NCBI GenBank assembly: GCA_001899145.1
Contig: MKVF01000017.1
Coordinates: 62,001-126,000, forward strand
Length of the DNA stretch: 64,000 nucleotides
DNA from: Flavobacteriia bacterium 40-80
GTDB taxonomy: Bacteria; Bacteroidota; Bacteroidia; Flavobacteriales_D; Crocinitomicaceae
Direction of reading: 5' to 3'
The notes below the pieces were generated by a model that was not told the origin of the DNA, ran no database searches, and saw nothing but the letters and a program-made list of their open reading frames with translations. The first letter of the stretch is position 1. The number at the start of each line of letters is the position of its first letter. A program made the position numbers and the translations under genes. Positions 50,155 through 61,736 of this stretch are shown here, piece by piece.

Positions 50155-50676
50155 ATGACTAAAGAAGAAAAAGCGCAGTATATTGATGATTTAGCACAAG
50201 AATTATCTCAGTCAAATATTTTTTATTTGGCGGATACTTCTGAGTTAACTGTAGATGTGATCAACCAGCTTAGAAGAAGATGCTTTAATGCGAACATTAA
50301 ATTACGTTCAGTAAAAAATACATTGTTGGCTAAAGCATTTGATAAAGTTGATGGTAAAGATTTCTCCGAACTGAATAAAGTTTTGAGCGGTCAGACATCT
50401 ATTATGTTTGCTGAAGTAGGTAATTTACCTGCAAAAATCATCAAAGAATTCCGTAAGAAAAGCGAAAGACCTGTTTTAAAAGCAGCTTATGTTGAAGAAG
50501 CAGTTTTTATTGGAGACAACCAGTTAGATACTTTAGTAGCTATTAAATCGAAAGAAGAGCTACTTGGGGATATCATTGGATTGTTACAATCTCCTGCTAA
50601 AAACGTTGTTTCCGCTCTTAAAGGTCAGGGTGGCAAAATTGCTGGAATTCTTAAAACGCTCGAAGAAAGAGCATAA
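50155..50676 (+). CDS. rplJ: Ribosomal protein uL10
   Basis: 173 residues, with SNIFYLADTSELTVDVINQL, LRRRCFNANIKLRSVKNTLL and the C-terminal helix VVSALKGQGGKIAGILKTLE that holds L7/L12 dimers. Only 12 bp separate it from rplA, so there is no room for the large L10 leader known from other bacteria. rplL starts 44 bp after its stop. Confidence 0.97.
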   Translation: MTKEEKAQYIDDLAQELSQSNIFYLADTSELTVDVINQLRRRCFNANIKLRSVKNTLLAKAFDKVDGKDFSELNKVLSGQTSIMFAEVGNLPAKIIKEFRKKSERPVLKAAYVEEAVFIGDNQLDTLVAIKSKEELLGDIIGLLQSPAKNVVSALKGQGGKIAGILKTLEERA

Positions 50677-50720
50677 TTAATTAAAAATTATTATTAATAA
50701 CCCTTTTAAATTTAAATAAA

Positions 50721-51098
50721 ATGGCTGATTTAAAACAAATCGCAGAAACATTAGTTAACTTGACAGTTAAAGAAGTAAACGAGTTAGCAACTATCTTGAA
50801 AGACGAATATGGTATTGAGCCTGCTGCTGCTGCTCCGGTAATGGTTGCTGGTGGTGGTGCTGGTGCTGGTGAAGCTGCTGCTGAGCAAACTGAATTTACA
50901 GTTATATTGAAAAGTGGTGGAGCTAACAAGTTAGCAGTTGTTAAATTAGTGAAAGAATTGACTGGTCAGGGATTGAAAGAATCTAAAGACTTAGTTGATG
51001 GTGCTCCTTCTACGTTGAAAGAAAACGTATCTAAAGATGAGGCTGAAGGTCTTAAAAAATCTTTAGAAGAAGCTGGTGCTGAAGTAGAAGTTAAATAA
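50721..51098 (+). CDS. rplL: Ribosomal protein bL12
   Basis: 125 residues. N-terminal dimer helix ([20 protein letters not shown]), an alanine- and glycine-rich hinge (about 35-55), and the C-terminal domain with [20 protein letters not shown] and [20 protein letters not shown]. Codon use is strongly biased, as for tuf. A long hairpin follows before rpoB. Confidence 0.98.
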   Translation: MADLKQIAETLVNLTVKEVNELATILKDEYGIEPAAAAPVMVAGGGAGAGEAAAEQTEFTVILKSGGANKLAVVKLVKELTGQGLKESKDLVDGAPSTLKENVSKDEAEGLKKSLEEAGAEVEVK

Positions 51099-51112
51099 TT
51101 TCGATATTTTCA

Positions 51113-51151
51113 AGGAATCTAGGCGTCCCGAAAGTCGGGGTGCCTATTCCT
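51113..51151 (+). promoter_or_regulatory. Long hairpin between rplL and rpoB (attenuator or RNase III site)
   Basis: Arms AGGAAT/ATTCCT, AGGC/GCCT and CCCGA/TCGGG are separated only by a 2-nt bulge and two G-U pairs, with a 3-nt loop. There is no T tract. In E. coli the same place holds an attenuator and an RNase III site that set the ratio of ribosomal protein to polymerase. Confidence 0.8.
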
Positions 51152-51203
51152 ATTTATAATATATAGTGCGTAAAAGTCTTTGTTTTATTAAAATCTTTTA
51201 GCC

Positions 51204-54200
51204 TTGGCAACAAATAGCAAAACAAACGAAAGAATAAATTTTGCGTCAAGCAAAAAACAATTTGATTATCCTGATTTTCTGGATATTCAATTAAAATCTT
51301 TTCAGGAGTTTTTCCAATTGGAAACAACACCGGAAAACCGAAATCGTGAAGGTCTATATAAGGTATTTTCCGAGAATTTCCCAATTACAGACACCAGAAA
51401 TCAGTTCGTATTGGAGTTTCAGGATTATTTTATTGATCCTCCAAGATATACTATTGAAGAGTGTATAGAGAGAGGATTGACATACAGTGTACCATTAAAG
51501 GCTAAATTAAAACTTTACTGTACAGATCCTGAACATGAGGATTTTGAAACTATTGTTCAAGATGTGTATCTGGGTACAATTCCTTATATGACTCCGAAAG
51601 GTTCTTTTGTTATCAATGGAGCTGAAAGAGTTATTGTATCGCAGTTGCATCGTTCACCGGGTGTGTTCTTCGGACAGTCCAGACACGCTAATGGTACGAA
51701 ATTATACTCCGCGAGGATTATCCCTTTTAAAGGATCGTGGATTGAATTCGCTACAGACATTAATAATGTCATGTATGCTTATATTGACCGTAAGAAAAAA
51801 TTACCTGTGACTACTCTTTTCCGCGCGATTGGGTATGAATCAGATAAAGATATTTTGGAAATCTTTGGTTTAGCTGACGAAGAAAAAGCGACTAAAGCTA
51901 ATTTGAAAAAATTGGTAGGCCGTACGTTAGCTGCCCGTGTTCTGAAAACGTGGGTAGAAGATTTCGTTGACGAAGATACAGGAGAAGTTGTATCTATTGA
52001 ACGTAATGAAGTATTGCTGGATCGTGAGAATGTCCTTGAAGAAGGTCATATTGATCTGATTCTTGATGCAGGAGTGAAAAATATCATCCTTCATAAAGAA
52101 GATGTCTCTTCCAGTGATTATGCAATTATTTACAATACGCTGCAAAAAGATACCTCCAACTCTGAAAAAGAAGCGATTGAGCATATTTACAGACAATTAA
52201 GAAATGCTGAGCCGCCTGATTATGAAACGGCAAAAAGCGTATTTGAAAAATTGTTTTTCTCTGATGCCCGTTATGATTTAGGAGAGGTAGGACGTTTCCG
52301 TATCAATAAAAAATTGAATTTAGATGAGTCTGAAGAGTCAAGAGTATTGACAAAAACAGATATCATCAGTATCATTAAATATCTGATTGAGCTGATTAAC
52401 TCAAAAGCAGATGTTGATGATATTGACCACTTATCCAACAGACGTGTAAGAACCGTTGGAGAGCAGTTATATGCACAGTTCGGAGTTGGTCTTGCGAGAA
52501 TGGCAAGAACAATTCGTGAGCGTATGAATGTTCGTGACAACGAGGTATTTACTCCGATTGATTTGATTAATGCGAAGACATTATCTTCTGTAATTAATTC
52601 TTTCTTTGGAACAAACCAGTTGTCTCAGTTTATGGATCAGACGAATCCGCTTTCTGAGGTTACTCACAAACGAAGATTGTCTGCTCTGGGGCCAGGCGGT
52701 TTGTCAAGAGAACGTGCAGGTTTCGAGGTTCGTGACGTTCACTATACGCACTACGGACGTTTGTGTACTATTGAAACACCTGAAGGACCGAATATCGGTC
52801 TGATTTCTTCCTTGTGCGTATTTGCGAAAGTAAATAAGCTTGGTTTTATCGAGACTCCTTACCGACAAGTAACGGAAGGACGTGTTCATATTGAAGAAGA
52901 ACCGATTTATCTTACGGCAGAGGAAGAAGATCAGAAAATGATCGCACAATCGAATGCGCCAGTTGATGAAAAAGGAAATTTATCCGGTCAGATTGTTAAG
53001 GCGCGTCTTGAAGGTGATTTCCCGGTAGTTCCGCCAAAAGAAATTAACCTGATGGATGTCGGAACAAATCAGATTGCTTCGATTGCGGCTTCTTTAATTC
53101 CGTTCCTTGAGCACGATGATGCCAACCGTGCATTGATGGGATCAAACATGCAGCGTCAGGCAGTTCCGTTATTGAAACCGACAGCTCCGATTGTAGGAAC
53201 CGGAATTGAAAGACTGGTTGCCAGAGATTCCCGTGTATTAATCAATGCTGAAGGTTCAGGTGTGATTGAATACGTGGATGCAAATGAAATTAAGATCCGT
53301 TACGACTGGACTGAAAATGATAAGCTGGTAAGCTTTGACAATGAGCTTAAGACATATACATTAACGAAATACCAGAAAACCAACCAAAGTACGACAATTA
53401 ACCTGAAGCCGATTGTGAAAAAAGGTGACAGAGTAGAAAAAGGTCAGGTGCTTTGTGAAGGTTATGCGACTCAGGAAGGAGAGCTGGCTTTAGGTCAGAA
53501 CCTTAAAGTGGCATTCATGCCGTGGAAAGGATTTAACTTTGAGGATGCGATCGTAATCTCTGAGAAAGTAGTTCGTGATGATATCTTTACTTCAATTCAC
53601 ATTGATGAGTACTCTCTGGAAGTCAGAGATACGCGCCGTGGAATGGAAGAATTAACTTCAGACATTCCTAACGTGAGTGAGGAAGCGACTAAAGATCTGG
53701 ATGAAAACGGTATGATCCGTATCGGTGCTGAAATCAAGGAAGGAGACATTCTGATCGGTAAGATTACTCCGAAAGGAGAAACAGATCCTTCTCCGGAAGA
53801 GAAACTGTTAAGAGCGATCTTTGGTGACAAAGCAGGTGATGTTAAAGATGCGTCACTGAAAGCCGGCCCATCTTTGAGAGGAGTTGTTGTGGACAAAAAA
53901 TTGTTCTCAAGATCTGTTAAAGACAGAAAAACGAAAGCTCAAGATAAGCCGTTGCTGGAAGCAATTGATGCTGAATACGAAAAAGACCTCGCTTTACTGA
54001 AAGATCAGTTAGTTGAAAAATTATTACAGATCTTAGGAGAGCACAAATCTGCCGGAATCTTCAACAATTACAAAGAAGAGATCATTAAGAAAGGTTCTAA
54101 GTTTACAGCTAAAAACTTATTGGTTGTTGATTATAACGTTATTAATCCATTGAACTGGACTTCCGAAGAGGAAATCAATACACTGGTTAGCCGTGTAATT

Positions 54201-55016
54201 CACAATTTCAATATTAAGGCAAATGACTTATTAGGTACATACAAACGCAAGAAATTCCATATTTCTGTTGGAGATGATTTACCATCCGGAATTATGAAAC
54301 TGGCGAAAGTTTATGTAGCTAAAAAGCGTAAGCTGAAAGTAGGAGATAAAATGGCAGGGCGCCACGGTAACAAAGGTATTGTTGCAAATATTGTCCGTGT
54401 TGAAGATATGCCGTTCCTGGAAGACGGTACACCTGTTGATATTGTATTGAATCCACTTGGGGTACCTTCCCGTATGAACTTAGGTCAGATTTATGAAACC
54501 GTGCTGGGTTGGGCAGGAGAAAAACTGGGAGTAAAATTTGCTACTCCGATTTTTGATGGCGCATCCCCGGATGAGATTAATGATTTCACAGACAAAGCAG
54601 GAGTTCCGAGATCAGGAAAAACCTATTTATATGACGGAGGTACTGGAGATCGTTTCCACCAGCCGGCAACTGTGGGTATTATCTATATGCTGAAATTATC
54701 CCACATGGTAGATGATAAGATGCATGCCCGTTCTATCGGTCCGTACTCATTGATTACGCAGCAACCGTTAGGAGGTAAGGCACAGTTCGGAGGCCAGCGT
54801 TTCGGTGAGATGGAGGTATGGGCATTGGAAGCGTATGGTGCGTCCAATATCCTTCAGGAAATCTTGACGATCAAATCAGATGACGTTGTGGGAAGAGCGA
54901 AAGCTTACGAAGCAATTGTTAAAGGAGATAATATTCCTGAACCGGGAATCCCTGAATCATTTAACGTATTGTTACATGAGCTGAGAGGATTGTGTTTGAA
55001 TGTATCTTTAGAGTAA
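51204..55016 (+). CDS. rpoB: RNA polymerase beta subunit
   Basis: 1270 residues. The start is TTG at 51204: an in-frame stop lies at 51189 and the encoded [19 protein letters not shown] is the typical Bacteroidota N-terminus. Key regions include [20 protein letters not shown] (rifampicin pocket), [36 protein letters not shown] and [20 protein letters not shown] near the end. The His in THKRR and Ser at LSALGPGG are the wild-type forms, so no obvious resistance change is seen. rpoC follows 30 bp later. Confidence 0.99.
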   Translation: MATNSKTNERINFASSKKQFDYPDFLDIQLKSFQEFFQLETTPENRNREGLYKVFSENFPITDTRNQFVLEFQDYFIDPPRYTIEECIERGLTYSVPLKAKLKLYCTDPEHEDFETIVQDVYLGTIPYMTPKGSFVINGAERVIVSQLHRSPGVFFGQSRHANGTKLYSARIIPFKGSWIEFATDINNVMYAYIDRKKKLPVTTLFRAIGYESDKDILEIFGLADEEKATKANLKKLVGRTLAARVLKTWVEDFVDEDTGEVVSIERNEVLLDRENVLEEGHIDLILDAGVKNIILHKEDVSSSDYAIIYNTLQKDTSNSEKEAIEHIYRQLRNAEPPDYETAKSVFEKLFFSDARYDLGEVGRFRINKKLNLDESEESRVLTKTDIISIIKYLIELINSKADVDDIDHLSNRRVRTVGEQLYAQFGVGLARMARTIRERMNVRDNEVFTPIDLINAKTLSSVINSFFGTNQLSQFMDQTNPLSEVTHKRRLSALGPGGLSRERAGFEVRDVHYTHYGRLCTIETPEGPNIGLISSLCVFAKVNKLGFIETPYRQVTEGRVHIEEEPIYLTAEEEDQKMIAQSNAPVDEKGNLSGQIVKARLEGDFPVVPPKEINLMDVGTNQIASIAASLIPFLEHDDANRALMGSNMQRQAVPLLKPTAPIVGTGIERLVARDSRVLINAEGSGVIEYVDANEIKIRYDWTENDKLVSFDNELKTYTLTKYQKTNQSTTINLKPIVKKGDRVEKGQVLCEGYATQEGELALGQNLKVAFMPWKGFNFEDAIVISEKVVRDDIFTSIHIDEYSLEVRDTRRGMEELTSDIPNVSEEATKDLDENGMIRIGAEIKEGDILIGKITPKGETDPSPEEKLLRAIFGDKAGDVKDASLKAGPSLRGVVVDKKLFSRSVKDRKTKAQDKPLLEAIDAEYEKDLALLKDQLVEKLLQILGEHKSAGIFNNYKEEIIKKGSKFTAKNLLVVDYNVINPLNWTSEEEINTLVSRVIHNFNIKANDLLGTYKRKKFHISVGDDLPSGIMKLAKVYVAKKRKLKVGDKMAGRHGNKGIVANIVRVEDMPFLEDGTPVDIVLNPLGVPSRMNLGQIYETVLGWAGEKLGVKFATPIFDGASPDEINDFTDKAGVPRSGKTYLYDGGTGDRFHQPATVGIIYMLKLSHMVDDKMHARSIGPYSLITQQPLGGKAQFGGQRFGEMEVWALEAYGASNILQEILTIKSDDVVGRAKAYEAIVKGDNIPEPGIPESFNVLLHELRGLCLNVSLE

Positions 55017-55046
55017 TTTTTGTTGAATTAGAACAATCTAAATAGA

Positions 55047-58000
55047 ATGGCTTTTAGAAAAGACACACCAAAAAATAAAAGTAACTTCAATAAAATAGTT
55101 ATTTCATTGGCTTCTCCTGAAGTAATTCTTGAGCAGTCAAGTGGTGAAGTATTGAAACCGGAAACGATTAACTATCGTACGTACAAGCCGGAAAGAGACG
55201 GTTTGTTTTGTGAACGTATCTTCGGTCCTGTGAAGGATTACGAATGCCACTGTGGTAAATACAAAAGAATCCGATACAAAGGAATCGTTTGTGACCGTTG
55301 CGGTGTTGAAGTTACGGAGAAAAAAGTACGTCGTGAGCGTATGGGGCACATCTCTTTGGTGGTTCCTGTAGCACACATCTGGTATTTCAGATCGCTGCCA
55401 AACAAAATCGGTTACCTTTTAGGCTTGCCGACTAAGAAATTGGATCAGATCATCTATTATGAAAGATATGTGGTAATCCAGCCGGGAGTAGCCGCAAGTC
55501 ATAAAGATGGTTCTCAGATTTCTTACCTGGATTTCCTTACGGAAGAAGAATATCTTGATATTCTGGATGCTTTGCCGAAGGAAAACCAGTACCTGGAAGA
55601 TTCAGATCCGAATAAATTCATCGCTAAGATGGGAGCGGAAGCACTACACGATTTGCTGAAACGCCTGGACTTGGACGCTTTGTCTTATGACCTGCGCCAC
55701 AGAGCAAATAATGAAACTTCTGTTCAGCGTAAGAATGAAGCATTAAAACGCCTTCAGGTAGTTGAATCCATGCGGGAATCTAAAAACCGTTTAGGAAACA
55801 ATCCTGAATGGATGATTGTAAAAGTTGTTCCCGTTATTCCACCTGAATTACGTCCGTTAGTTCCGCTGGACGGAGGACGATTCGCAACATCGGATTTGAA
55901 TGACCTTTACCGTCGTGTAATTATCAGAAACAACCGTTTGAAACGATTGATCGAAATCAAGGCTCCGGAAGTGATTCTGCGTAATGAAAAACGTATGTTA
56001 CAGGAAGCGGTGGATTCATTATTTGATAACTCACGTAAAGCTTCTGCTGTAAAAACAGAATCTAATCGCCCATTAAAATCATTATCTGACTCATTAAAAG
56101 GTAAACAGGGACGTTTCCGTCAGAACCTGTTAGGGAAACGTGTGGACTATTCCGCTCGTTCGGTAATTGTTGTCGGCCCTAACCTGAAGCTGCACGAATG
56201 TGGTTTACCAAAAGATATGGCTGCTGAGCTTTATAAGCCGTTTATCATTCGTAAGATGATTGAGCGTGGTATTGTAAAAACAGTAAAATCAGCTAAGAAA
56301 ATTGTTGACAGAAAAGAGCCGGTAGTTTGGGATATCCTTGAAAATATTTTGAAAGGACACCCGGTACTGCTTAACCGTGCTCCTACGCTCCACCGTTTGG
56401 GGATTCAGGCATTCCAGCCTAAATTGATTGAAGGTAAGGCAATTCGTCTTCACCCGTTGGTAACAACAGCCTTCAATGCCGACTTTGACGGTGACCAGAT
56501 GGCGGTGCATTTACCATTAGGTAATGCAGCTATTTTAGAAGCGCAGTTGCTGATGCTTGCATCACATAATATTATGAACCCTGCGAATGGAGCGCCAATC
56601 GCGGTTCCTTCTCAGGACATGGTGTTAGGTCTTTATTATATCACAAAAGGCCGTGTTTCTGACGAAACAAGAAAAATTAAAGGTGAAAACGGAATTTTCT
56701 ACTCTCCGGAAGAGGTGATTATTGCGTATAACGAAAATAAGCTGGATTTACACGCACACATCAAGGTTAAAACGTATGACCTGGATGAAAACGGTGAATC
56801 TGTTCTTAAAATGATAGATACAACTTGCGGACGTGTTTTATTCAATGAATTCGTTCCGAGAGAAGTAGGATATATCAACGACGTATTAACCAAAAAAGCG
56901 CTGCGTGATATTATCGGTCATGTACTGAAAATATCAGGAACTGCTAAAACTGCTAAATTCCTTGATGATATCAAAGACTTAGGTTATCAGATGGCGTTCA
57001 GAGGAGGTTTGTCTTTCAATCTGGATGATATTATCGTTCCGAAAGAGAAAGATGAATTGATCAAAAGAGCAGAGGAGGATGTTGAAGAAGTGATGAATCA
57101 CTACGGAATGGGACTTATCACCAACAACGAACGTTATAACCAGATCATTGACATCTGGACACATACGAACTCCAAGCTGACAAATACGCTGATGGATCAG
57201 CTGAAAAATGACAATCAGGGATTCAACTCTATTTACATGATGTACGACTCAGGAGCTCGTGGATCTAAAGAGCAGATTCGTCAGTTGTCAGGTATGCGTG
57301 GTTTGATGGCGAAACCTCAAAAATCAGGTGCTACAGCACAGGAAATTATTGAAAACCCGATCCTTTCCAACTTTAAAGAAGGACTGTCGATCCTGGAGTA
57401 CTTTATTTCTACGCACGGTGCCCGTAAAGGTTTGGCGGATACAGCGTTGAAGACGGCCGATGCAGGTTACCTGACACGTCGTCTGGTGGATGTTTCCCAG
57501 GACGTAATCATCAATAAAGAAGATTGTGGTACTTTGAGAGGGCTTGTAGCTACATCATTGAAGAAAAATGATGAAATTGTTGAGCCGTTGAAAGACAGAA
57601 TCGTTGGTAGAACGACAGTGAATGACATTTTGCATCCGGATACAAATGAGCTGATTTTGTCAAGTGGTGAGCTAATTACAGAGCCGATTGCTGATAAAAT
57701 TGAAAAAGCAGGTATTGAAGAAGTGGAAATCCGCTCCGTACTTACTTGTGAGATGAGAAGAGGAGTATGTTCGAAATGTTACGGAGTTAACTTATCTACT
57801 CATCGCTTGGCACAGGAAGGAGACGCAGTAGGTGTTGTGGCTGCACAATCAATCGGTGAGCCGGGAACACAGTTGACGCTGCGTACGTTCCACGTCGGTG
57901 GTACAGCATCTAACACAACTGATATAAGTGACCTGAAAGCCAAAGTAAACGGTCGTCTGGAACTTGAGGAATTAAGAACTATCAAGACGGACGAAGGAAA

Positions 58001-59318
58001 AGTAATCGTGGTGGGACGTTCAGGTGAAGCAAGAATCCTTGATCCGAATACAGGAGCTATTTTAATGCAGGCAAACATTCCTTACGGTTCCGAATTGTTT
58101 ATTACTGAAAGCGGAACGATCAATCGTGGTGATGTTATTGCGAAATGGGACCCGTATAATGCGGTGATCGTTTCTGAAGCAACAGGTAAAATCGTATTTG
58201 AAAGCATCGTTGAAGGTATTACATACCGTCAGGAGGTGGATGAGCAGACAGGATTTACTGAAAAAGTAATTATTGAAACCAAAGATAAGAAACGTAACCC
58301 GGCGATTCAGGTTGTGGATGTTAAATCAGGTGAGATCTTAAGAGAATATTCTGTTCCGGTTGATGCACATATCTCAGTGAATGACGGAGATAAAATCAAT
58401 GCAGGTACGGTAATCGTTAAAATCCCGCGTGTTTCAGGAAAAACAGGGGATATCACCGGAGGTTTACCACGTGTAACGGAATTATTCGAAGCGCGTAATC
58501 CTTCTAACCCGGCTGTTGTTTCCGAGATTGACGGTGTTGTTGAATTAGGAAAAACGAAGAGAGGAAACAGAGAAGTTACAGTGACTTCTAAAACAGGAGA
58601 GCTTAAGAAATATCTGGTTCCGACTGCAAAACATATCCTGGTTCAGGAAAATGACTTTGTAAGAGCAGGACAGCCGTTGTCAGATGGTGCGATTACTCCG
58701 AATGATATTTTAAATATTGAAGGACCAACTAAAGTTCAGGAATATATCGTGAATGAAATCCAGGAGGTTTACCGTTTACAAGGTGTGAAGATCAACGATA
58801 AACATTTTGAGGTAATTGTGCGTCAGATGATGTTGAAAGTAGAGATTGTTGATCCGGGAGATACTCGTTTCCTTGAAGGTCAGATCGCTCATAAAGCAGA
58901 CTTTATGGAGGAGAATGACAGAATTTACGGAATGAAATACATTGTTGACGCGGGAGATTCAACGGAGTTGAAGCCAGGTCAGATTGTTACTGCACGTAAA
59001 TTAAGAGATGAAAACTCAAGATTGAAGCGTGAAGATAAAAAAGTGGCTGAATCCAGAGATGCAATCCCTGCGACTTCAACACCTATTCTTCAGGGAATTA
59101 CCCGTGCATCGTTACAAACTCAGTCGTTTATTTCTGCGGCATCGTTCCAGGAAACAACGAAAGTATTGAACGAAGCAGCAATTTCCGGTAAAGAAGATTT
59201 CCTACTCGGATTGAAAGAAAATGTGATCGTAGGACATTTGATTCCTGCAGGTACAGGAACAAGAAAATTCCAGAACGTAATCGTTGCGTCGAAGGAAGAT
59301 ATGGATACGATTAATTAA
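55047..59318 (+). CDS. rpoC: RNA polymerase beta' subunit
   Basis: 1423 residues. Visible elements: the N-terminal zinc site [40 protein letters not shown], the active-site loop [35 protein letters not shown], and the trigger loop region followed by [13 protein letters not shown] and [16 protein letters not shown]. The C-terminal third includes the inserted domain (SI3-like barrel-sandwich folds) usual for the phylum. A strong terminator follows. Confidence 0.99.
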   Translation: MAFRKDTPKNKSNFNKIVISLASPEVILEQSSGEVLKPETINYRTYKPERDGLFCERIFGPVKDYECHCGKYKRIRYKGIVCDRCGVEVTEKKVRRERMGHISLVVPVAHIWYFRSLPNKIGYLLGLPTKKLDQIIYYERYVVIQPGVAASHKDGSQISYLDFLTEEEYLDILDALPKENQYLEDSDPNKFIAKMGAEALHDLLKRLDLDALSYDLRHRANNETSVQRKNEALKRLQVVESMRESKNRLGNNPEWMIVKVVPVIPPELRPLVPLDGGRFATSDLNDLYRRVIIRNNRLKRLIEIKAPEVILRNEKRMLQEAVDSLFDNSRKASAVKTESNRPLKSLSDSLKGKQGRFRQNLLGKRVDYSARSVIVVGPNLKLHECGLPKDMAAELYKPFIIRKMIERGIVKTVKSAKKIVDRKEPVVWDILENILKGHPVLLNRAPTLHRLGIQAFQPKLIEGKAIRLHPLVTTAFNADFDGDQMAVHLPLGNAAILEAQLLMLASHNIMNPANGAPIAVPSQDMVLGLYYITKGRVSDETRKIKGENGIFYSPEEVIIAYNENKLDLHAHIKVKTYDLDENGESVLKMIDTTCGRVLFNEFVPREVGYINDVLTKKALRDIIGHVLKISGTAKTAKFLDDIKDLGYQMAFRGGLSFNLDDIIVPKEKDELIKRAEEDVEEVMNHYGMGLITNNERYNQIIDIWTHTNSKLTNTLMDQLKNDNQGFNSIYMMYDSGARGSKEQIRQLSGMRGLMAKPQKSGATAQEIIENPILSNFKEGLSILEYFISTHGARKGLADTALKTADAGYLTRRLVDVSQDVIINKEDCGTLRGLVATSLKKNDEIVEPLKDRIVGRTTVNDILHPDTNELILSSGELITEPIADKIEKAGIEEVEIRSVLTCEMRRGVCSKCYGVNLSTHRLAQEGDAVGVVAAQSIGEPGTQLTLRTFHVGGTASNTTDISDLKAKVNGRLELEELRTIKTDEGKVIVVGRSGEARILDPNTGAILMQANIPYGSELFITESGTINRGDVIAKWDPYNAVIVSEATGKIVFESIVEGITYRQEVDEQTGFTEKVIIETKDKKRNPAIQVVDVKSGEILREYSVPVDAHISVNDGDKINAGTVIVKIPRVSGKTGDITGGLPRVTELFEARNPSNPAVVSEIDGVVELGKTKRGNREVTVTSKTGELKKYLVPTAKHILVQENDFVRAGQPLSDGAITPNDILNIEGPTKVQEYIVNEIQEVYRLQGVKINDKHFEVIVRQMMLKVEIVDPGDTRFLEGQIAHKADFMEENDRIYGMKYIVDAGDSTELKPGQIVTARKLRDENSRLKREDKKVAESRDAIPATSTPILQGITRASLQTQSFISAASFQETTKVLNEAAISGKEDFLLGLKENVIVGHLIPAGTGTRKFQNVIVASKEDMDTIN

Positions 59319-59342
59319 TCCTTTCATCAGATTATAATACTG

Positions 59343-59376
59343 AAACCCGTTTGAGTAATCTCAAACGGGTTTTTTA
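59343..59376 (+). terminator. Rho-independent terminator after rpoC
   Basis: A perfect 13-bp stem (59343-59355 with 59360-59372) has the 4-nt loop TAAT, followed by a T tract. It closes the tuf-rpoC block. Confidence 0.95.
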
Positions 59377-59475
59377 TGTCCGGAATTTTTTGATATAAGT
59401 TCCGGTTCTATAGCTGCTAATCAGAAATAGCAATAATCTCCTATCCCGGGATTTATATGATAATTAAGAAGATAT

Positions 59476-60372
59476 TTATCGGGAAACTTTTGATTTTCTG
59501 TTGATCAGGTAAACCGCAATAATACCTAAGATTCCCCCGATGACAGTGTGCATTTTTATTTGTTCTCCTAAAAGGAGAAAAGAAGAAAGCGCTGCTGTAA
59601 ATGGAACTATAAAAATAAAGCTGCTGGCTTTTTCCGCACCGATTTTTGCAGTCGCGTAAAAATATAAAGTAGTTGCCAGAGATGTGGTGATAACACTTGA
59701 GAAGAACATATTCCCCCAGAATTTTAGTTCCGTAGAGTGCATCAGAGAATTGATCTTACCAAAATCATTGAACGGAAGAATGAAAATAAGTGTCACGAGG
59801 TACATCCACCATGAAAAAGCAAAAGATGAACCGTATTTTGAGGAAGTTGAAGTGAACTTACTGAGAACAGACCATATCACCGCACAAAGCAGAAAATAAA
59901 TATTTCCGGGCGCTTCAAATATACTTTTATTTTCCCATATTTTTAATAGACATAATCCTGCAAGAATTCCGAAGATAAGCCCTGCCAGCTCGTTGGAAGA
60001 AGGCCTTTTCCAGCTGAGAAGTATGCCTATTGTATAAGCTATAACAGGATTAAGCGTAGTGACTAAAATGCCTCCTGCTCCCGGGCTTCCGTGCTGCAGT
60101 CCTGCAAGAAAAGTATAATTATACATTGCCATTAAAGCACCGGATATAATTACAAAAGGTATTGCTTTACGACTGATCAGGAGCTTGTCTTTTAAGAATA
60201 CCAGGATGAAAAATAAGCTGATGACCACAAACAGATAACGAAAGAAACCTAAATCAAAAGCTGATCCGTAAGATGATAGCGTTCCGTTGGCAGGCCAGCT
60301 GATTCCCCAGGTAATCATGCTTATAATCATTGTAATTGTCAGCGTTGCCTTATTTAAGTTATTTTCTTTCAT
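59476..60372 (-). CDS. EamA-family transporter (DMT superfamily)
   Basis: A 298-residue membrane protein with about ten helices in two EamA halves (the first from LTITMIISMITWGISWPANG, the second from NIYFLLCAVIWSVLSKFTST). It ends IMFNRKS-like basic residues inside the cell. Such proteins export or import small metabolites; the substrate is not decided by sequence. It lies on the opposite strand between rpoC and DUF3467, which are neighbours in many other Bacteroidota, so it is probably an insertion. A -7 box at 60377-60384 is 4 nt before the ATG. Confidence 0.85.
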   Translation of the reverse strand: MKENNLNKATLTITMIISMITWGISWPANGTLSSYGSAFDLGFFRYLFVVISLFFILVFLKDKLLISRKAIPFVIISGALMAMYNYTFLAGLQHGSPGAGGILVTTLNPVIAYTIGILLSWKRPSSNELAGLIFGILAGLCLLKIWENKSIFEAPGNIYFLLCAVIWSVLSKFTSTSSKYGSSFAFSWWMYLVTLIFILPFNDFGKINSLMHSTELKFWGNMFFSSVITTSLATTLYFYATAKIGAEKASSFIFIVPFTAALSSFLLLGEQIKMHTVIGGILGIIAVYLINRKSKVSR

Positions 60373-60376
60373 GATG

Positions 60377-60384
60377 CAAAAGTA
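60377..60384 (-). promoter_or_regulatory. Promoter -7 box of the EamA gene, 4 nt before the ATG
   Basis: Minus-strand TACTTTTG, then CATC and the ATG. A full TAnnTTTG match with the same spacing as purK; possible leaderless start. Confidence 0.55.
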
Positions 60385-60558
60385 TTAAAAGTTCATTCTT
60401 CAGGTTCGCTGACAAAATTTATTTAAGAGTGTTGAAATGCTTTTAACAGTTACTTTAAAGACAGAAGGAACAGGCTGATCCTTCTTCCCCGTTAATAAAA
60501 ACGGGAAATTACAGCCAGTTTTGGATTCGTTTTTTTATTTTCGTATAAAATTGATTTT

Positions 60559-60870
60559 ATGGAAGAGCAAAATACAGAGGGCCATTTGAACATTGAATTA
60601 AATGAAGAAACGGCCACAGGTGTATATTCAAATCTTGCGGTTATTACACATTCGAACGGTGAATTTGTGACTGACTTTGTACAAATGATGCCGGGAATGC
60701 CAAAAGCGCTGGTGCGGTCAAGAGTTATTATGAATGCGCAGAATGCAAAAAAGCTGATGAGAGCACTAATTGAGAACGTAAAGAAATACGAGCAAACATT
60801 CGGAGTGATAGAAGAAGATAATTACAATCTGCCTCCGATGAATTTTGGTAATCCATCGACTAAAGCATAA
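60559..60870 (+). CDS. DUF3467 protein
   Basis: A 103-residue cytoplasmic protein of the DUF3467 family (GVYSNLAVITHSNGEFVTDF, then PKALVRSRVIMNAQNAKKLM). The family is found in Bacteroidota, usually just after rpoC, and its function is unknown. Here the EamA gene separates the two. It may be a polymerase-linked protein by context only. A -7-like box TATTTTCG (one mismatch) is at 60536-60543. Confidence 0.85.
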   Translation: MEEQNTEGHLNIELNEETATGVYSNLAVITHSNGEFVTDFVQMMPGMPKALVRSRVIMNAQNAKKLMRALIENVKKYEQTFGVIEEDNYNLPPMNFGNPSTKA

Positions 60871-60876
60871 AATTTG

Positions 60877-60884
60877 TATATTTG
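60877..60884 (+). promoter_or_regulatory. Promoter -7 box of the lipoprotein gene
   Basis: TATATTTG, a perfect TAnnTTTG match, lies just after the DUF3467 stop and ends 56 bp before the ATG at 60941. Confidence 0.6.
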
Positions 60885-60940
60885 ATTTAGATTTATACTT
60901 AGAAAAAGATAAAATTAATCTGAATTAAAATTAAAAGAAG

Positions 60941-61363
60941 ATGAAATTGAATAAATTGTTTTTGTTTGTCATCCTTACAACAGCTCTTGTTGTAGTATCT
61001 TGCGGTAAGAATACAGAACCTAAACGCTTTGAAAAAATTATTACGGAAGGATCCTGGAGAGTAGGTAAAGCCCAGTTTAACAAACAGAATAAAACAACTG
61101 TTTACAGTAACTATGTTTTCCACTTCATGCCTAATAAGGACATAAAAATTTACGGAGCTTCAGATACGATATCCGGAGCCTGGTCCAGAGGAAATGATAA
61201 GAAACCTTTGATTTTTTATATGAACTTTTCCCAGTCCTATCCGGCTTATATTCCTTTGGACGATGATTGGGAAGTAACTTACCTGACAAAGGACGAATTC
61301 AAGCTTTGGAGAAATGATAATAATGTTTCTGAGGACGAAATTATCTTCAGAAGAAAGGGCTGA
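60941..61363 (+). CDS. Small lipocalin-like lipoprotein
   Basis: A 140-residue protein. The signal peptide ends in a lipobox, LVVVSC (lipid Cys at residue 21), followed by GKNTEP, so it is probably outer-membrane-anchored. The mature part (EGSWRVGKAQFNKQNKT and YVFHFMPNKDIKIYG, DTISGAWSRGNDKKP) is beta-rich and resembles the lipocalin-like folds found in many Bacteroidota lipoproteins. The family is not identified. It has its own promoter and the next gene has another. Confidence 0.8.
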   Translation: MKLNKLFLFVILTTALVVVSCGKNTEPKRFEKIITEGSWRVGKAQFNKQNKTTVYSNYVFHFMPNKDIKIYGASDTISGAWSRGNDKKPLIFYMNFSQSYPAYIPLDDDWEVTYLTKDEFKLWRNDNNVSEDEIIFRRKG

Positions 61364-61377
61364 TAAGAAAACAATAT

Positions 61378-61385
61378 TATTTTTG
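61378..61385 (+). promoter_or_regulatory. Promoter -7 box of the coiled-coil/zapA operon
   Basis: TATTTTTG, a TAnnTTTG match, ends 15 bp before the ATG at 61401. Confidence 0.5.
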
Positions 61386-61400
61386 TAGAAAAATTACGCA

Positions 61401-61736
61401 ATGTCCGAAATCACGGAAGTTATTGAAAAGATAAGAGCAAAGTATTTTGAACTGCTTGATGTTAACAGCGTTCAGGAGAAAAGAATTGCTCTCTTACAAC
61501 AACAATTGCAGGAGAAGGAGGAAGCGGAGGAGCTGCTGCAGCGGCAAAAAGATTCTCTGGAAGGACAGATAGAGGTATTGCGTGAGGATAATTTTAAAAA
61601 TCAAGAAGTTCTGAAAGAACAGATAATTTCATTACAGGAACAATTAAGAACTCTTGGCAGCGTTGGAACGACAAACGTTGAAGAAATTGTAAGGGAAATA
61701 GACGACTGTATTAATCTTATAAAGAACAATTTATGA
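61401..61736 (+). CDS. Coiled-coil protein encoded next to zapA
   Basis: A 111-residue protein that is almost all coiled coil (residues 15-90, QLQEKEEAEELLQRQKDSLE and similar heptads), ending with EEIVREIDDCINLIKNNL. In Caulobacter a coiled-coil partner called ZauP is encoded with ZapA and works with it at the Z-ring; this could be an analogue, but sequence alone does not show it. The stop codon overlaps the ATG of zapA, so the two are co-translated. Confidence 0.75.
   Translation: MSEITEVIEKIRAKYFELLDVNSVQEKRIALLQQQLQEKEEAEELLQRQKDSLEGQIEVLREDNFKNQEVLKEQIISLQEQLRTLGSVGTTNVEEIVREIDDCINLIKNNL

Noticed and set aside
51204-59318. Antisense open frames within rpoB and rpoC
   Set aside because: They are shadows of strongly biased coding sequence with no domain resemblance.
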